Part shown: one piece after another, positions 51,001 to 62,932 of the stretch
How the letters are laid out: each line of letters begins with the position of its first letter
Numbering within the stretch: the stretch's first letter is position 1
Origin: Taeniopygia guttata
Taxonomy: Eukaryota; Chordata; Aves; Passeriformes; Estrildidae
DNA length: 64,000 nt
Assembly (NCBI RefSeq): GCF_048771995.1
Contig: NC_133026.1
Location: 107,150,501 to 107,214,500 of the forward strand
Reading direction: 5' to 3'
The notes under the pieces: generated by a model
Databases searched by the model: none
What the model saw: the letters and a program-made list of their open reading frames with translations, nothing else
Told to the model about the DNA's origin: nothing
Made by a program: the position numbers and the translations under genes

Positions 51001-52887
51001 ATTTTTGCCAAGAAAAAACACTAATGTGACTTTTCAAAGTTTTTCCCTCCTATAAGGTCAACTCTTCTCTGAGTTCAGCAAGCCCACAGCTATATTTCTT
51101 TTCTCTGGATGAATGGCTACCTTAAATTGTTAGTGAGGTGCAATTTAAGAGAGTTGGTAATGGATTTGCCAAAGTCTTCTCTGTAGAATCGATATTAGCC
51201 TGTACTCATAATCGCATTTCAAACCATCGTGTACTGAAGCCCTGACCATATGGGCCAGGAAATGGCAATGTGATTAGCATTTCTCCTCTGTTGGCCCCCA
51301 GTATGCTACCCTATGGCTATTACAGACATCTATTTTGCATTCTGGCTCCCCTGTGATATTGACAATAAACAGTAAACAGTGCACTTGGTAATAACTTCTC
51401 CAAAGGAAAAAGAAAAAAACAAAACAAACAAACCAACAAACAACCCTCAGCAAAAAAGAATAATGTAGACACACTCTGTAGGAGTTTCCAAGATGGTTTG
51501 CAGCAGCTACCCAGGCATCAATGCCAAACAAAATTATCTGAGTGGTAGAAATAGGTCCCCAAACAGCTGCCACCAGCTGTAGCAGGCCAAGATAGAAATA
51601 ATGAAAGGAAGATTTTCTTTTTCCCTGAGCATTACAAGAAATGGAAGCAGAAATACATGAAGTATCTGCACTTTCTAAAGACTCTTTTGTTGCACATAAT
51701 CTTTATAGAAATCTACATATGTCACCATCTGCTGGCACCCTCCATTACTGCATCTCAATATTATGTTATTCTACAAGAAGATGATTCATAAAATTCCAAT
51801 TACTGTGTTTAGAAAAGAGTGGATTGAAGATGTCAGTGTAATGAAAATGGCCAAACTGGGATGAAACCACCAGAGCCTGAGATTAGTTTGTAAAAGTTCA
51901 GCCCATATTTTCTCCAAGAGAACCACACAAGAGGTTTTAGAAAGCCATGCCTGAGAATGGGAAAAGGGATTGCTATGCAGTGTAACTTGCTACAGAATGA
52001 TAGAGGGATTTGTTTGATTTCTTGTTATGGATGAGAGAAGGGAGAAGGTCTACAGGCAGCCAGGGATGAAGAAACACTTTAATCAGTTTGCTGTCCAGTG
52101 TCTAGGACCCTTTGCCTTTCTATCCTTTCTTTTGTGTTTCCATCCTTTTTGTTTACATCTGCCTGTGTTCTTGTCCAAACTCCAATCCTGCAGCCGCTAA
52201 TTTCAAATTTTTTTACAGCAATATTATTTGGCTTCTTTTGAAGAATGGCTGGAATCTCCACCTTGTAACTCTTTTGGCAAATCTGTTGGTAAATCTGCCT
52301 AGTAATGCTTTGTTTGTCCAGAAACAAAATTCTTCAGATGGGTCAGTGTAATTCTTACAGGCTAACATTGTGTAATGGTGAATCCAGGGAGCTTTACAGG
52401 TTTAATATATAATAATCTTCCATAAATTAATCCCTGAGTGAAAATATTATGTAAAATAAATTTAAATCTGCCACTTGACAGATTTGTTCTGCATACATGG
52501 GTTTGGTATGTCCATCTGTCTCAGGGCTTCTTTTCAAACCAAAAAAGTTGCATTTTGAAGTGACACAGTACCAGTGAGGATCAGTTGGGTAGTATTTCCT
52601 GCCAGGTAAATTTACTGAAATCTTAACTTAATGGGGGAAATGGTGTTGGTCAAGGTGAGTCTACCTTGGAGAGAAACTGGAATTTTGTTTTCATTATGCT
52701 TTTTTGGGGTGTAAAAAACACTTCCCAAAACAGGAGAAAAAAACCCCAGATTTTTAACAATGAAGACCAGACAACAGAGAAGCATGAAGAAAAATGAACA
52801 GAAAAAAGTAAATCTCAGAGGAAAAATGTCAAAAATACACCACAATTGCTTGGTTATGTCATCTTTCTCATTACTTCTGAAATTAAC
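48065..52887. other. Unique non-coding DNA, no gene seen
   Basis: Open frames are under 125 codons; the longest (50479-50844 and 50544-50918, plus, in different frames) overlap each other and show no domain. A 14-bp triple repeat at 49387 is listed separately. No other repeat recognised. Confidence 0.6.
49387..49428. repeat. 14-bp unit repeated three times
   Basis: Three head-to-tail copies of CACATGTTTTTCTC (49387-49400, 49401-49414, 49415-49428), the last ending in G. Near-perfect identity suggests a recent local expansion. It gives overlapping minus-strand frames a repetitive Lys-His-Val-Glu look. Confidence 0.95.
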
Positions 52888-52921
52888 AATAAAGTGTATC
52901 TCAAAAAAAAAAAAAAAAAAA
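52888..52921 (+). other. AATAAA followed by a genomic A run
   Basis: AATAAA (52888-52893) is followed nine bases later by 19 A (52903-52921). This is the layout of the 3' end of a polyadenylated transcript copied into DNA. The upstream 300 bp are not a gene I recognise, and no flanking direct repeat was found by eye. It could be a retrocopy of a 3' UTR, which is uncommon in birds because CR1 does not favour poly(A) templates, or chance. Confidence 0.35.
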
Positions 52922-53481
52922 GAGGAGTTCGGGAATTATTTTTCAGTGAGGGTGGTTTTGATGGAATTTCCATCCTCACACTCCAGGCTTGAACTCAGCC
53001 GCTAAAAACTGAAATGTCACATCATCACTTTTCTTTAAGCATCAGTTTAGACTGATGATTTAATCTATTAGTCTTTGTCCAGGTTTCATTGTATATATTT
53101 TACATTATTTGTGTTACTTCACCATTTCTGGTGGTTTTTTACATTCAGGGGGCATGCTTTAAGCTTCAGATAAGATTTGAAGATAAGAGTTAAAATCTGT
53201 TCTTTATTTTAAGGAACAAGTCACGTTTCAGAAACAGCTTTTCTGAAAAAGAATTTGAATTTTTCCATAGCTTATCATGTTCCTGTTTTACTCAGGCATC
53301 TATAGGGGAGCTATTGTCAGTGACCTTTACACCACCTTGAAAAAGCAATAGAAAGGGCTTTTTTTTTCCCCATTTGCTCAAGCAAAGAATAAAGGAAACA
53401 ACTCTGAACTCTTTCATTAGCAGTTGAATCTTCACTTCTTAACAACAGTCCTTGCCCAGAGTCAGTCAAGGAAAATAACCT

Positions 53482-53506
53482 AAAAAAAAGAAAAAAAAAA
53501 AAAAAA
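53482..53506. repeat. Poly(A) tract
   Basis: Eight A, one G, then 16 A. No polyadenylation signal upstream in the usual window. Confidence 0.85.
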
Positions 53507-55443
53507 GCTGAAAAACTTTAGAGTAAAGCTGCATTGTTTGTGGCATTAAAAGATACAGGTTTTGCAAGCTCAAATATTTTGCTTTTTCTTCATGAGTCCC
53601 TCCAAACAGGGCAACATAACCGTGAGTGCTCCACTGTTCAAAACCAAAATTAAGACCAGTTTGCACAGTGCTGCAGATTAAACAGGAGAAAATGTTAGGC
53701 AATTAAATGCTAATGATTCAAGCTGGGTGCTTATGTTTTGTATTACTTGCCTAATAATGTTAGCATTTAAATGGTCAGCTTTGAAGTTAACAAACAGCCC
53801 ATTAAGATGCAACCAGGGAGTTGTGGGCTCTTTGGGTGCTATTGTTTCAGTCTAGCTAGCTGCAGACTCAACAAAACAGCAGCGATGGGATTTATATAGT
53901 GAAGACTATTTTTGCAATTGGAAGGGCTAGAAGTTGGTTTTTTTTTTTCTTTTCCTTTTAGTGAAAGCTTGTATTATTGAGAGCACAGCATGTGGGAAAA
54001 GCCTAAATCTACTCATTTTCTTCTGAGTGCTGGGATTTCTATTGTCCCTGCTGACCACTTAAATACAAATCAGTTGCTTCCCAAGCTCTGTGTAGTGATC
54101 ATCCTGCTGCAGCCATCAAATTTCTACCAGATTGCCGACTCCAAACTGCTGTTTCTGGATACTTGCAGGGGTTAATATAAAAATGTACTCCTGGCAGTAA
54201 AAGTTAAAGGAGGTTCAGTGATGAAAATTGCATCACATAATGAGAGATCCTCAAAGCAGCAGCTACTTAAAGGACAGAAATAAGATATAATTGTCAATGG
54301 AACAGAATATTATCCAGGATAATGGGCTCCTGCAGATGCAAGAACAGCAAGGCAAAGCCAAAGCATTTATGGAAAATAAATGGCATGGTGCATCTCAGGT
54401 TTGTTCTTCTTCAAAGTGCACAACATTGATCCTGTGGCAATGGTCTCTTATTCCAAATCATTGATGTAGACTTAATTATTTTATGTAATAGAGGTTGATG
54501 TGGGAGTTACTTACTGTGCCTCTGTAGACCTATTGCATTAGGAGTGCCTCTAAAGAGAAAAGCACCGTGGATTTCAGTGCCTGGATTTCATCAAGCGTTT
54601 TGTTATCCCTACTGTGACTGCTATTCCCAGTACTTTCCATGTGGTGTTAACCAAGGAGAGCTAGTTTTCTGCTGTCAAAAGGCAAGTGCTGTGACAGTTT
54701 GATGTTTCCTGGTGGCAACTGTAAATATTGACATTTTAGTCAACAACATTTGATGTATTAAATGTAATGGGGCTTTTTCACTGAATTTAAAGTGAATAAT
54801 TTCAGGACCTGTTTGGTGCATTAGGAGGAACAGAACTGTTCTTAAACTGGCTTTGTTTTCTGATGTACTCAACATGATGTATAAATGCCAGAACAACCTC
54901 CTAGTAAAACTATATTACTTCTTGGTTTTTGATCTTTTGTGGCCTGCTAAAGCGCTTATTTAAAATGCCACAAAATATGTACTACTAGCCCTCACATCTT
55001 AATTGAAGAAATAGGTGGTCTGGAAGTTTAACAGATACTTCTGTGTCAGAAATATGAAATAGTGAACAAGTAAGTTAGAAACACAAACCAGGTGCACTAA
55101 AGCAATGCAATTCAGTTATTCATTTGCTATCTCCACAGTCATGATGTCATTTCTGTAATTTATCATAGGGTTTTTTCCTGTGAAATGTTAAATAGAACAG
55201 AGCTATTCATTTTGGTCTACTGTTCCATCCTGAGTTAACTTAGAGAGACTAGCCTTTAAAGTATAATTCTTCATATTGCCACCTACACATGACATGACTA
55301 GCAAAATGATGGTCATTTTAATGCTGTGTGGGCTGTGTGTAGCTGTACAAAAGATCACAGATTTGGTACTCTGTGTTTTATGCAGAAACTGAATGCAAAA
55401 TCTTAGCAGGTTGTGTAAAAAAGAAAAAAACCCCACACAGATC

Positions 55444-55459
55444 AAAAAAAAAAAAAAAA
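55444..55459. repeat. Poly(A) tract
   Basis: A run of 16 A with no associated element recognised. Confidence 0.85.
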
Positions 55460-55630
55460 TCCAGAATACCATAATGATATAGGTAAAGGGAGATCAATAG
55501 TGTGATTAAAGTACTAGGATCCCACTGGGTTTTTTCCAAGTGTCTACAGCCGTTATAGAGAATGCCCGATGATTTTTCATCTAGCACAATGGGAGTAATG
55601 TAAAACCTGCTTTTCCTTCTACTGTCTCTC

Positions 55631-55652
55631 TTTTTTTTTTTTTTTTTTTTTT
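55631..55652. repeat. Poly(T) tract
   Basis: A run of 22 T, the longest homopolymer in the window. No AATAAA was seen on the minus strand just upstream of it, so it does not look like a retrocopy tail. Confidence 0.9.
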
Positions 55653-55667
55653 ACAATGACATACAGT

Positions 55668-55689
55668 CAGCTCTGTGACCTTGTGCAAG
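55668..55689 (+). mobile_element. Possible MIR core fragment
   Basis: CAGCTCTGTGACCTTGTGCA resembles the MIR core 'tagctgtgtgaccttgggca' in plus orientation. Only about 22 bases match and the flanks do not extend the similarity convincingly. Confidence 0.3.
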
Positions 55690-57852
55690 AACAGTCAACA
55701 AAGCACCCACCTCTGTCAAATCTTTCCAGAAGATCATAGTGGAGATTATACCATCTGCATCTCGAATTTAGCCTAAATTGCTCCTAGAGAGGCTGATGAC
55801 CACTTTTTACAGCAATCCATTTATTTTTTGCCATATATGATGGTTTTGTCTGTTTCTAACATTTGAGAGCACGTGCATTCATTCTGAACAACTTGGCAGG
55901 CCTCTTACATTTACTTTAATTTCTCTGGCTCTGTAAATGGCCCCTGTATGGATGTCATAAGTAATGTAGATTGCTGCAGTTTTTCCATAGTCTTTTCATT
56001 ATGTGTTGCAGCATTTTCAAATGGCAGTCACAATCTGGGGCCTGCCTCTGAGTTCCAGGAAAGGCCAATTATAAACTAGCTGTGTTTGTCTGCCTGCTAA
56101 AACCATGTGAAAACTGGGAACTACTGCACTGGCTTCTGTAACACCTTCTCATGACCATACCGTACTCCCAAGTTCTCTGTTCCAAAGATGCAAATTCTTT
56201 GTTTTGCAGCATCTTGATGGGGGAAAGAAGCTTCTTGAGGCGCTACAGACATCAGAATATACCTATTTCTTTTAGCATTCTTCCCAGGGACATAATTTTC
56301 AATGCACTCCACTGCTGACACATTTATCCACTGAATGACTAGTGTAGTCTACACCTCCTCTTCTTCAAGTCCTTTCTCCTGTGCCAGAATATCAGACTGT
56401 AGGATTTACACAGCAGCTGGGAAGAAGTGATAAAACAACATTCCAAGGAGCAGCTTTCAGGTGGGAAGGTATAAGCAGCCTGTGAGAGTGTGGCTACATG
56501 GCATGCACAAGTTTCTCTTGCTAAATTTGCGGTTGAACACACTCATAGATGTACCTACTTGATGATGTCACACAGTAGAGAATTTACAATGCTTTTCAGA
56601 AAAGAGGCCTTATTTTCCTTTGTATGCCTGGAAGTCCTGCCTTGAGCATGTCTCAAGCTTTTTCCAAGATTAGTCCTTGATTTCTGCCTTTATGTGGTTA
56701 GGGGCTAATTTGCCTACAATATCTGAAGGTGCTTCAGATCTCTCTATCAGCTGAAAGCCTCTCTGTGCCATTATTTTGTAGGCTGCACTTACCTGGCCAC
56801 CTGAGTTTGCCACTCTCCATCACAAGGGACAGACAGAGGTCTTGATTCCTTCCTTGTGGAATTTAAGCAGTACTCATGAGAGGGTGGATCCTGCATTGCA
56901 AGGCTGAAGCCTACTGTTTTCAAGCCAAGAAAGTCAGTCCAGGATAGTGTCGTTCTGCAGCAGTCCCAGGACCGACCTGTTCAGTATTCAGATCTTGAAA
57001 AATAACCAGCACTGCCTATGGTGAATACAGAGACATTGCTTCCAGAACATTTAATGTTTGACACATAAATACAACCAAACCCTTCTCTATGACAGCTACT
57101 GACTTGTCCACTCTCAGCAGGCATAGATAAAAACTATATATAGCCATCTCTTAATTCGCCTCATGCTACGGAAGGAGATAAAAGACAATTCAGAACTTGC
57201 AAAAAATGTTGCCACCACTAGTCATGAGTTTTAAATAAAAAAGGCAGCTATTAAAATATTAATTTCTATGTTTTCTGTATTACTCAAGGTAAAAAAATGT
57301 TTCTAAAATTCTTTAATTCTCTAATTTAAAAATATTTTAGAGTTTAAATAATCTTAAAATAAAACTAGATGTGCTTCAATTTTAGTTGAAACCCAAAGAG
57401 ATGTCAACAAAGACTGCTCATCCACAAAACACATTTTTAAAAATGTAAATTAGGTGCTTCAAAATGTTTTCTAGGGTAAAGTTATTTTATATCAGCCTAG
57501 CTGTATTCTCATGGAAGCAATGGAATGGTTGGCATTGCTGTCAGTGGCTTAGTAGGTCTAACAGTTGCAGCACTGTGTATAACAGGTTAAAATAAGCTCA
57601 GAAAGCAGAAAATTGGAATTTCACATGCCACTCTCACCCTCTGCTTCTTTAGATGACTAAGTCTGCATCACTTTCTACCTGGATGTCATTCAGTGCTTCC
57701 ACTTTTTTTGTCCAGGTCTTCTCCTGGTTCCACCACCTTTCTTTGCGTACCTCTATCATTAATAGATTTGCAATATCTCCATGCAAAATGGCTGGGCCCC
57801 AAGATCTCATTCATTTGGAATCACCAGTGGCTGGAACTGAGTAATTAAATTT

Positions 57853-57871
57853 AAAAAAAAAAAAAAAAAAA
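57853..57871. repeat. Poly(A) tract
   Basis: A run of 19 A preceded by AATTAAATTT. No canonical AATAAA was seen upstream. Confidence 0.85.
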
Positions 57872-60114
57872 GAAACCTCATGAACAGTTTATTTATCAGC
57901 TTAGTAAGATGGAGATGAAAAGGGAGAGAAAACGGGCCCACAGAAAACCCGAGGAATACCTGTGGTGCTGATGTTGGAGGCAGCTGCAGTGGAGGAGAGC
58001 CCCCCACTGTTAAGTATGATAGTGGAGTGGGAAACCAGCTGTGCCTGTGACATTAGAGCCCCTCTACAACTGAACAAACATATCAAAGGGCTGCATCAGA
58101 TTGTGAAAAGCAGAACTACTTGAAGCAATTCACTTGGCTGCTGCCATTCTGCTTTGATTGATATGAACAAGTCTTATCTTCAAAAATATATACAGCTAAA
58201 GTGAGTATTTCTAGAATCACTTCATATTGCATCTTGGAAAGGAAGAAAACTTTGCCTCCTCCCTGCCTCTCCTCCTCCTCTTGGGCTTCCTCCACTCTGG
58301 AAAAATCTTATGCATGGCTAAAACATATGCTAAATGTGGGAGGGAAAAAATGTACCTTCCAATCTTCATGTCTTTGGCAGCAAAGCAGCTGTATGTGTCC
58401 CTGTTCTTTAGAAGTTTGAATTAGGGCTGAAGAAGTACTACTCTAAAATCTCTTACCTTTTGACAGATCATTTTTGTTTGTGGTGGCTATGGTTGTCAGC
58501 TGCAGTTTGTTAAGCTTGGAACAGTATTTGATATTGGAGGGAAGGTCCAACTTTTTTCTTTCAAAGAAGAAATCCAGGAGGAGAATGACTGTCCATGCAC
58601 AGCTGTGCATGTATTTTCAACTTGGCTTATCTAATCTTGCAACAACTGTCCTTGTTAAACAGTACAGGTCTTGTGCTCTACAGGGCAGAGTGCAAGTTCT
58701 CAAGGATGGAGCCCCTACCTCCATCAATCTCAGCATGGACACTCAACTCTTGGTCCAGATATAGCAGCAGTGCTAGGGGACAGCATTTACCAAAAAATTT
58801 CCTCCCACAAAGTACATTGAATTTGATTGTGGCTATACAGGGACTGAATTCAGTCCTCTATTTTCTTAATAGGCATCAAAATTATTTATAAGAGTGCTAA
58901 AAATTATTTTGTTTTTAAAAACTGATTCTAACTATGAAAAATATTCTAAATATTGAGAGCTGACTACAAAAGCTTTAGGGAGAACAAAACAAGAGACCAG
59001 TAGCCATGGGAAGACAGAAAAATGCAGCAGATTTTGATGAAGATAAAAAGTCCCCTGAAAGGACAGCTGTGTTTAAAAGTAAAGGCAAAGAAAGTAGTCA
59101 ACAAATAAAGAGAACTGACTCTAGGTTAAAGACAATTCACACAGTTTGGCCAATCATATTCAATTGCTGTGTTGGTGGACTTTATTTAAAGGTCAGACAA
59201 AATTGTACCAAAATCCACAGGAGGATTATTAAAATGCTTTTTTTAGATAGTGGGTTGCCTGTGGGAGACAGTGCTAGTTTCATTATATTTCTAACAGTGT
59301 TTAATTAGATTATTATTGTATTTGGAATTACTTTCTTAGAGAATTTTGTCTTTTTGTACTGTTCAATACTCTCTTTCATGCACATTTCTGGCCAGAGCTG
59401 CAACAGAAATATAATTTTTTGAGTTTAAATTCTATATCCTAATCTTTGTATTTTATCAAAGCTCTTAGGCTTCACTAGTAAATTCCTATGCAAACAATCA
59501 ATCAAAATATTACCCTCTGCCCCATTTGTCAATGCTCATCTTCTGCCCCTTATACTGGAGCAACATGTCATGCACTCCATGCACTTCAGAACCTTGTCAT
59601 TCCAAGACTGATGATGAAATCATGGTTGTTTACCCTTTGGAAAGCTTAGTTATCAAGTGCAAGGTGACAAAAATATTTATCAAGAGTGGTCTTCTGACCT
59701 TCTGTTCTCACAGAAGTTGGATAATTGGAAAACATGTGCAGCAATACGGTCTGTAGGGCTGCACAAGCAACTGAAGTCTGTGCAGCTTCTGAATGTAACC
59801 TACATAGAATGCAAAACCCTTTTGGAGCAGGAACAGTATTGTTGGACATTCTGCTTTTTACTGTAACACACGACAATGCTTTAAGTCAGGGACACAAGCC
59901 TGTGAACAGTTTCCCAGTGGTCGAGAATGCTCAGTATCTCTTTGTTAAAATACCTCATTCTCCTTGCCCAGTGAAGGGAGAATCTGAAACCTTCCAAAAG
60001 ACAGGCCTGTATGTGACTGCAGTCCATCCAAAAAATTTTTTTTCCCCAATCTTGCAGTTTACACATGTTCAAGGCTTTGCAGCTGGACCATTTAAAGCCT
60101 CCAGATAAAATTCT

Positions 60115-60464
60115 TTAGCCTTCCAGTACCTAAAGGGGCTCCAAGAGAGCTGGAGAGGGACTTCTTGGGCAGATAGTTGTAGGGCAAAGGGAAATGGTTT
60201 TAAATTGACAGAGGGTAGGTTTAGATTGTATATTAGGAAGAAATTATTTACAGAGAGGTTGTTCAGACACTGGTACCCGTCGCCCAGAAAAGCTGTAGAT
60301 GTCACATCCCTGGAACTGTTCAAAGCCAGGTTGGATGGGGGTCTGAGCAACCTGGTCTAGTGGGAGGTGTCTCTGCCAATGCAGAGGGGTTGAAAACAGA
60401 TATTCCTTAAGGTCCCTTCCAACTACAGCCATTCTGTGATTCCACGATTCCACGATTCTATGAA
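60115..60464 (+). mobile_element. CR1 LINE 3'-end fragment
   Basis: The sequence follows the avian CR1 3' end closely: CTTCCAGTACCTAAAGGGGC, a 'gctggagagggact' block, 'ggttttaaattgacagagg', 'gatattaggaagaaatt'-like sequence, 'gttcaaagccaggttggat', 'gcaacctggtctagtgggag' and 'ttaaggtcccttccaacta'. It ends in four 8-bp units (60431-60462): ATTCTGTG, ATTCCACG, ATTCCACG, ATTCTATG. The 5' side is truncated, as is normal for CR1. Part of the coding end is included, but no intact frame survives. It is the best preserved CR1 tail in the window. Confidence 0.92.
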
Positions 60465-62163
60465 TACGTGAGCATAATGGCCCTGTGAAAGGCTTAGGTT
60501 GGAAAAGCTGCACTAATTAGACTAAGCAGCTTAAAACACATTTTTGAGACTAAAAAGGGATTGGCCCACACACGTCTCCTTCAGAAACTTCTTTTTCTCA
60601 TGTTTTTTGGGCAGCCTTCAGCTCTCAGCCAGCACCCAGCCCCCTCAGTCAGTTCAGGCACTGAGGGGCTGGAGGACAACTATCGAGCAGCTGTCATCAC
60701 TGCCCAGCTGACATGATAAAAACCAGAGGGGAGGAGCACTCCATGAGAAACATGAAGTTAGTTGATGCTTTGCTAAAAACCACCCTCCTATCTCATTATG
60801 GTGTCCAATACCAGAGTGTGTACAGGATTTGAGCTTGTTGGATGTAGCTTGTTGTTTCAGACAGCTCATCATTTTCTCTTGGCAATAAAGTTGTTGCCCT
60901 CTACAACTATTCCCAAAGTAGCAAAGCTAAGCTTGCCTCAAGGAAAGTCTCTGGTAACAAGGAGAAGAAGATATTCTTTAGGAGTATTGCTGTGGAAAGT
61001 GAACCTTAGTTTTTGGAGAAGAAATCAGATTTAACAATTTGTAATGGAGCTACAAAGACCAAGTAACTTGATGTCCTGGAAGAGTTAGATGTTTAGTTCA
61101 AGCTGGTGCATGTATTGTAAGATCTAAATGGAACATTCAAGACAAAAAATCTCAGAATGTGAACAATCCAGTCTCCATTTTCATTACTGTGAGTTTAAGT
61201 TGAATTTTACATAGGGCCCGAAATGGAAGCACTGTTGGGTCCTTGCACTGCTCACTATGATATTAATATATAAGGAGCCCAGCAACATACAGACTTACTT
61301 TAGGATTGAAACTACTCAGAAAATTGTCCTTTAAGGCAAAATTGATTCCATAATATGTGAGGCCTGTAGGGAACATTTTCCACTTTAGTTTTTTTTTTAC
61401 AGAGAGTGTGCAAGTTGGTCTCTATCTTTCAAAAAATGGTATTTGATATGAACTATTATTAGCTGAAAAAGATAATCGGTTCAGTGAAACATGCCCATTT
61501 TCTGGTCCTAAACTGTCTCTGCTCCCTAGAAGCAACAATGCCACAGCAATTCAGAACACAGGCTCTGCTAATGTGATGCTTGATGCACATATTTATCAAT
61601 GTGATAATTACGCTTAAAATAAGTCAGGGAAATAAAAAAGGCTGACTGAGATAGAATTCTGATCAAATGCTAGAGGCAGACACAGTCCAGGTCTGCTAGC
61701 ACAGAGTTTTACAAGAAAACAGAAAGATAAAATGCAATTTAACATTTTATTCAGTGCTGTTTATTCAGCTCTTTTTCCCTAAGAATCATTATCAATATTT
61801 TGAAGTTATTTATGCTTCCATTTCTGTTACAACTTGGGCTTGGTCAGCAATCTTTTCCAGAATACAGTGTTCTTTCTTTTTTATATTTGCTCACAGATGT
61901 TTTAGGATGAGATATTGATTATCTTGTCCTGCAAATGGACAAGAAAGCAGTTGCTTTTGAACCAAAGGGTTGGTTTCCTCATTACAGTTCTAAACCACTT
62001 GCTATTTTTTTAAACCTATTCAATCTCCTCTTATGTTTCATCAACTTCCCTTCAGAGTTGTTTTTTCTTGGCCTCCCCTCTCTCAAATCCTTAAAGTTGC
62101 AAAATTCCTGGGATATTTCACTATTTTATTAATACTGCACAGATCTGAGCGAACTAAGGGATA

Positions 62164-62166
<3 letters not shown>
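60465..62166. other. Unique non-coding DNA, no gene seen
   Basis: Open frames are under 80 codons; no RNA gene or transposon recognised. Confidence 0.6.

Positions 62167-62206
<40 letters not shown>
62167..62206. repeat. (GT)20 dinucleotide microsatellite
   Basis: Twenty uninterrupted GT units, followed by TTGTGT. Long enough to be polymorphic. Alternating purine-pyrimidine sequence of this kind can adopt left-handed DNA under supercoiling. Confidence 0.97.
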
Positions 62207-62209
<3 letters not shown>

Positions 62210-62293
62210 TGTCTTTCTATATATGTTTGAAAAATGAATGAAAATGAATGATGCTGTGATACTGCCACTCAAATATATTTGGTGATATGTTTT

Positions 62294-62932
62294 TGAGGTG
62301 GGCTGACCTTGACTGGCCACCAGGTGCCTACCCAGCTGCACTTTTGCTATCCCTCTTCAACATATGGGTGAGAAAATAAGACAGGGTCGTGATACAGACA
62401 GGGAGATCACTTACCAGTTACTGTCATGGGCAAAACAGATTCAACCTGGGGAAAATGAATTTAATTTATTGCCAATTAGAGTAGGATAGTGAGAAAAACA
62501 GACAAAACTAAAACACTTTCCCCCATCTCTCCTCCTTGCTAAGTTCAATTTCATTCCCTCACTCCTGACTTTTGTATTGGAGGACATAGGGAGGGAGGAG
62601 TGGGGAGGAGTGGGCGTTGGGACTTGTGGTAAATCCATAACATTTAATCTCTGCTGTTCCTTCCTCTGCTCTCTTCCCTTTCTTCATTATGGGGTTTCTT
62701 TCATGATGTACAGTTCTTCAAGAGCAGCTCCATCTTGGGTGCCCCAGGGGCAGCAGCTCCTTTCAGACAACATGCTCCTCTCAAGGGCTCTTTTCCATTG
62801 ATTGCAGATTCCTTCAGGGCATGTTCACCTGCTCCACCATGGTCCTCGATGGGCAGCAGAAGGACAACCTGCTCCAATACATCTTTCTCCAGAGGCTGCA
62901 GGAGAACCTCTGCTCCAGCATCTGGAGCACAC
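62294..62932 (-). mobile_element. Partial LTR of the same family as at 28.9 kb
   Basis: The left end, TGAGGTGGGCTGACCTTGAC, and the following 'cagggagatcactt', 'gggcaaaacagattcaacct' and 'ggggaaaatgaatttaattta' blocks match the family seen at 28853-29263, again read on the minus strand. The AATAAATT-like complement near 62457-62470 fits its poly(A) region. From about 62715 rightward the sequence is built of degenerate units of some 35-45 bp around CTGCTCCA...GGGCAGCAG, as in the middle of this LTR family. The element fades out before the other LTR edge is reached, so it is incomplete and broken. No internal retroviral genes were found. Confidence 0.75.

Larger units (their letters stand above)
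52922..60114. other. Unique non-coding DNA, no gene seen
   Basis: Open frames are at most 127 codons (59725-60108) without a recognised domain. Homopolymer runs at 53482-53506, 55444-55459, 55631-55652 and 57853-57871 are listed separately. A possible MIR core lies at 55668-55689. No other repeat was seen. Confidence 0.55.

Noticed and set aside
57901-58086. Minus-strand frame with a Ser/Thr/Ala-rich stretch resembling a transcription factor exon
   Set aside because: No clear splice sites or recognised family, and the frame is only 61 codons.
59006-59308. 100-codon plus-strand frame with a charged N-terminal half
   Set aside because: Looks protein-like at first but matches no family I know and has no supporting context.
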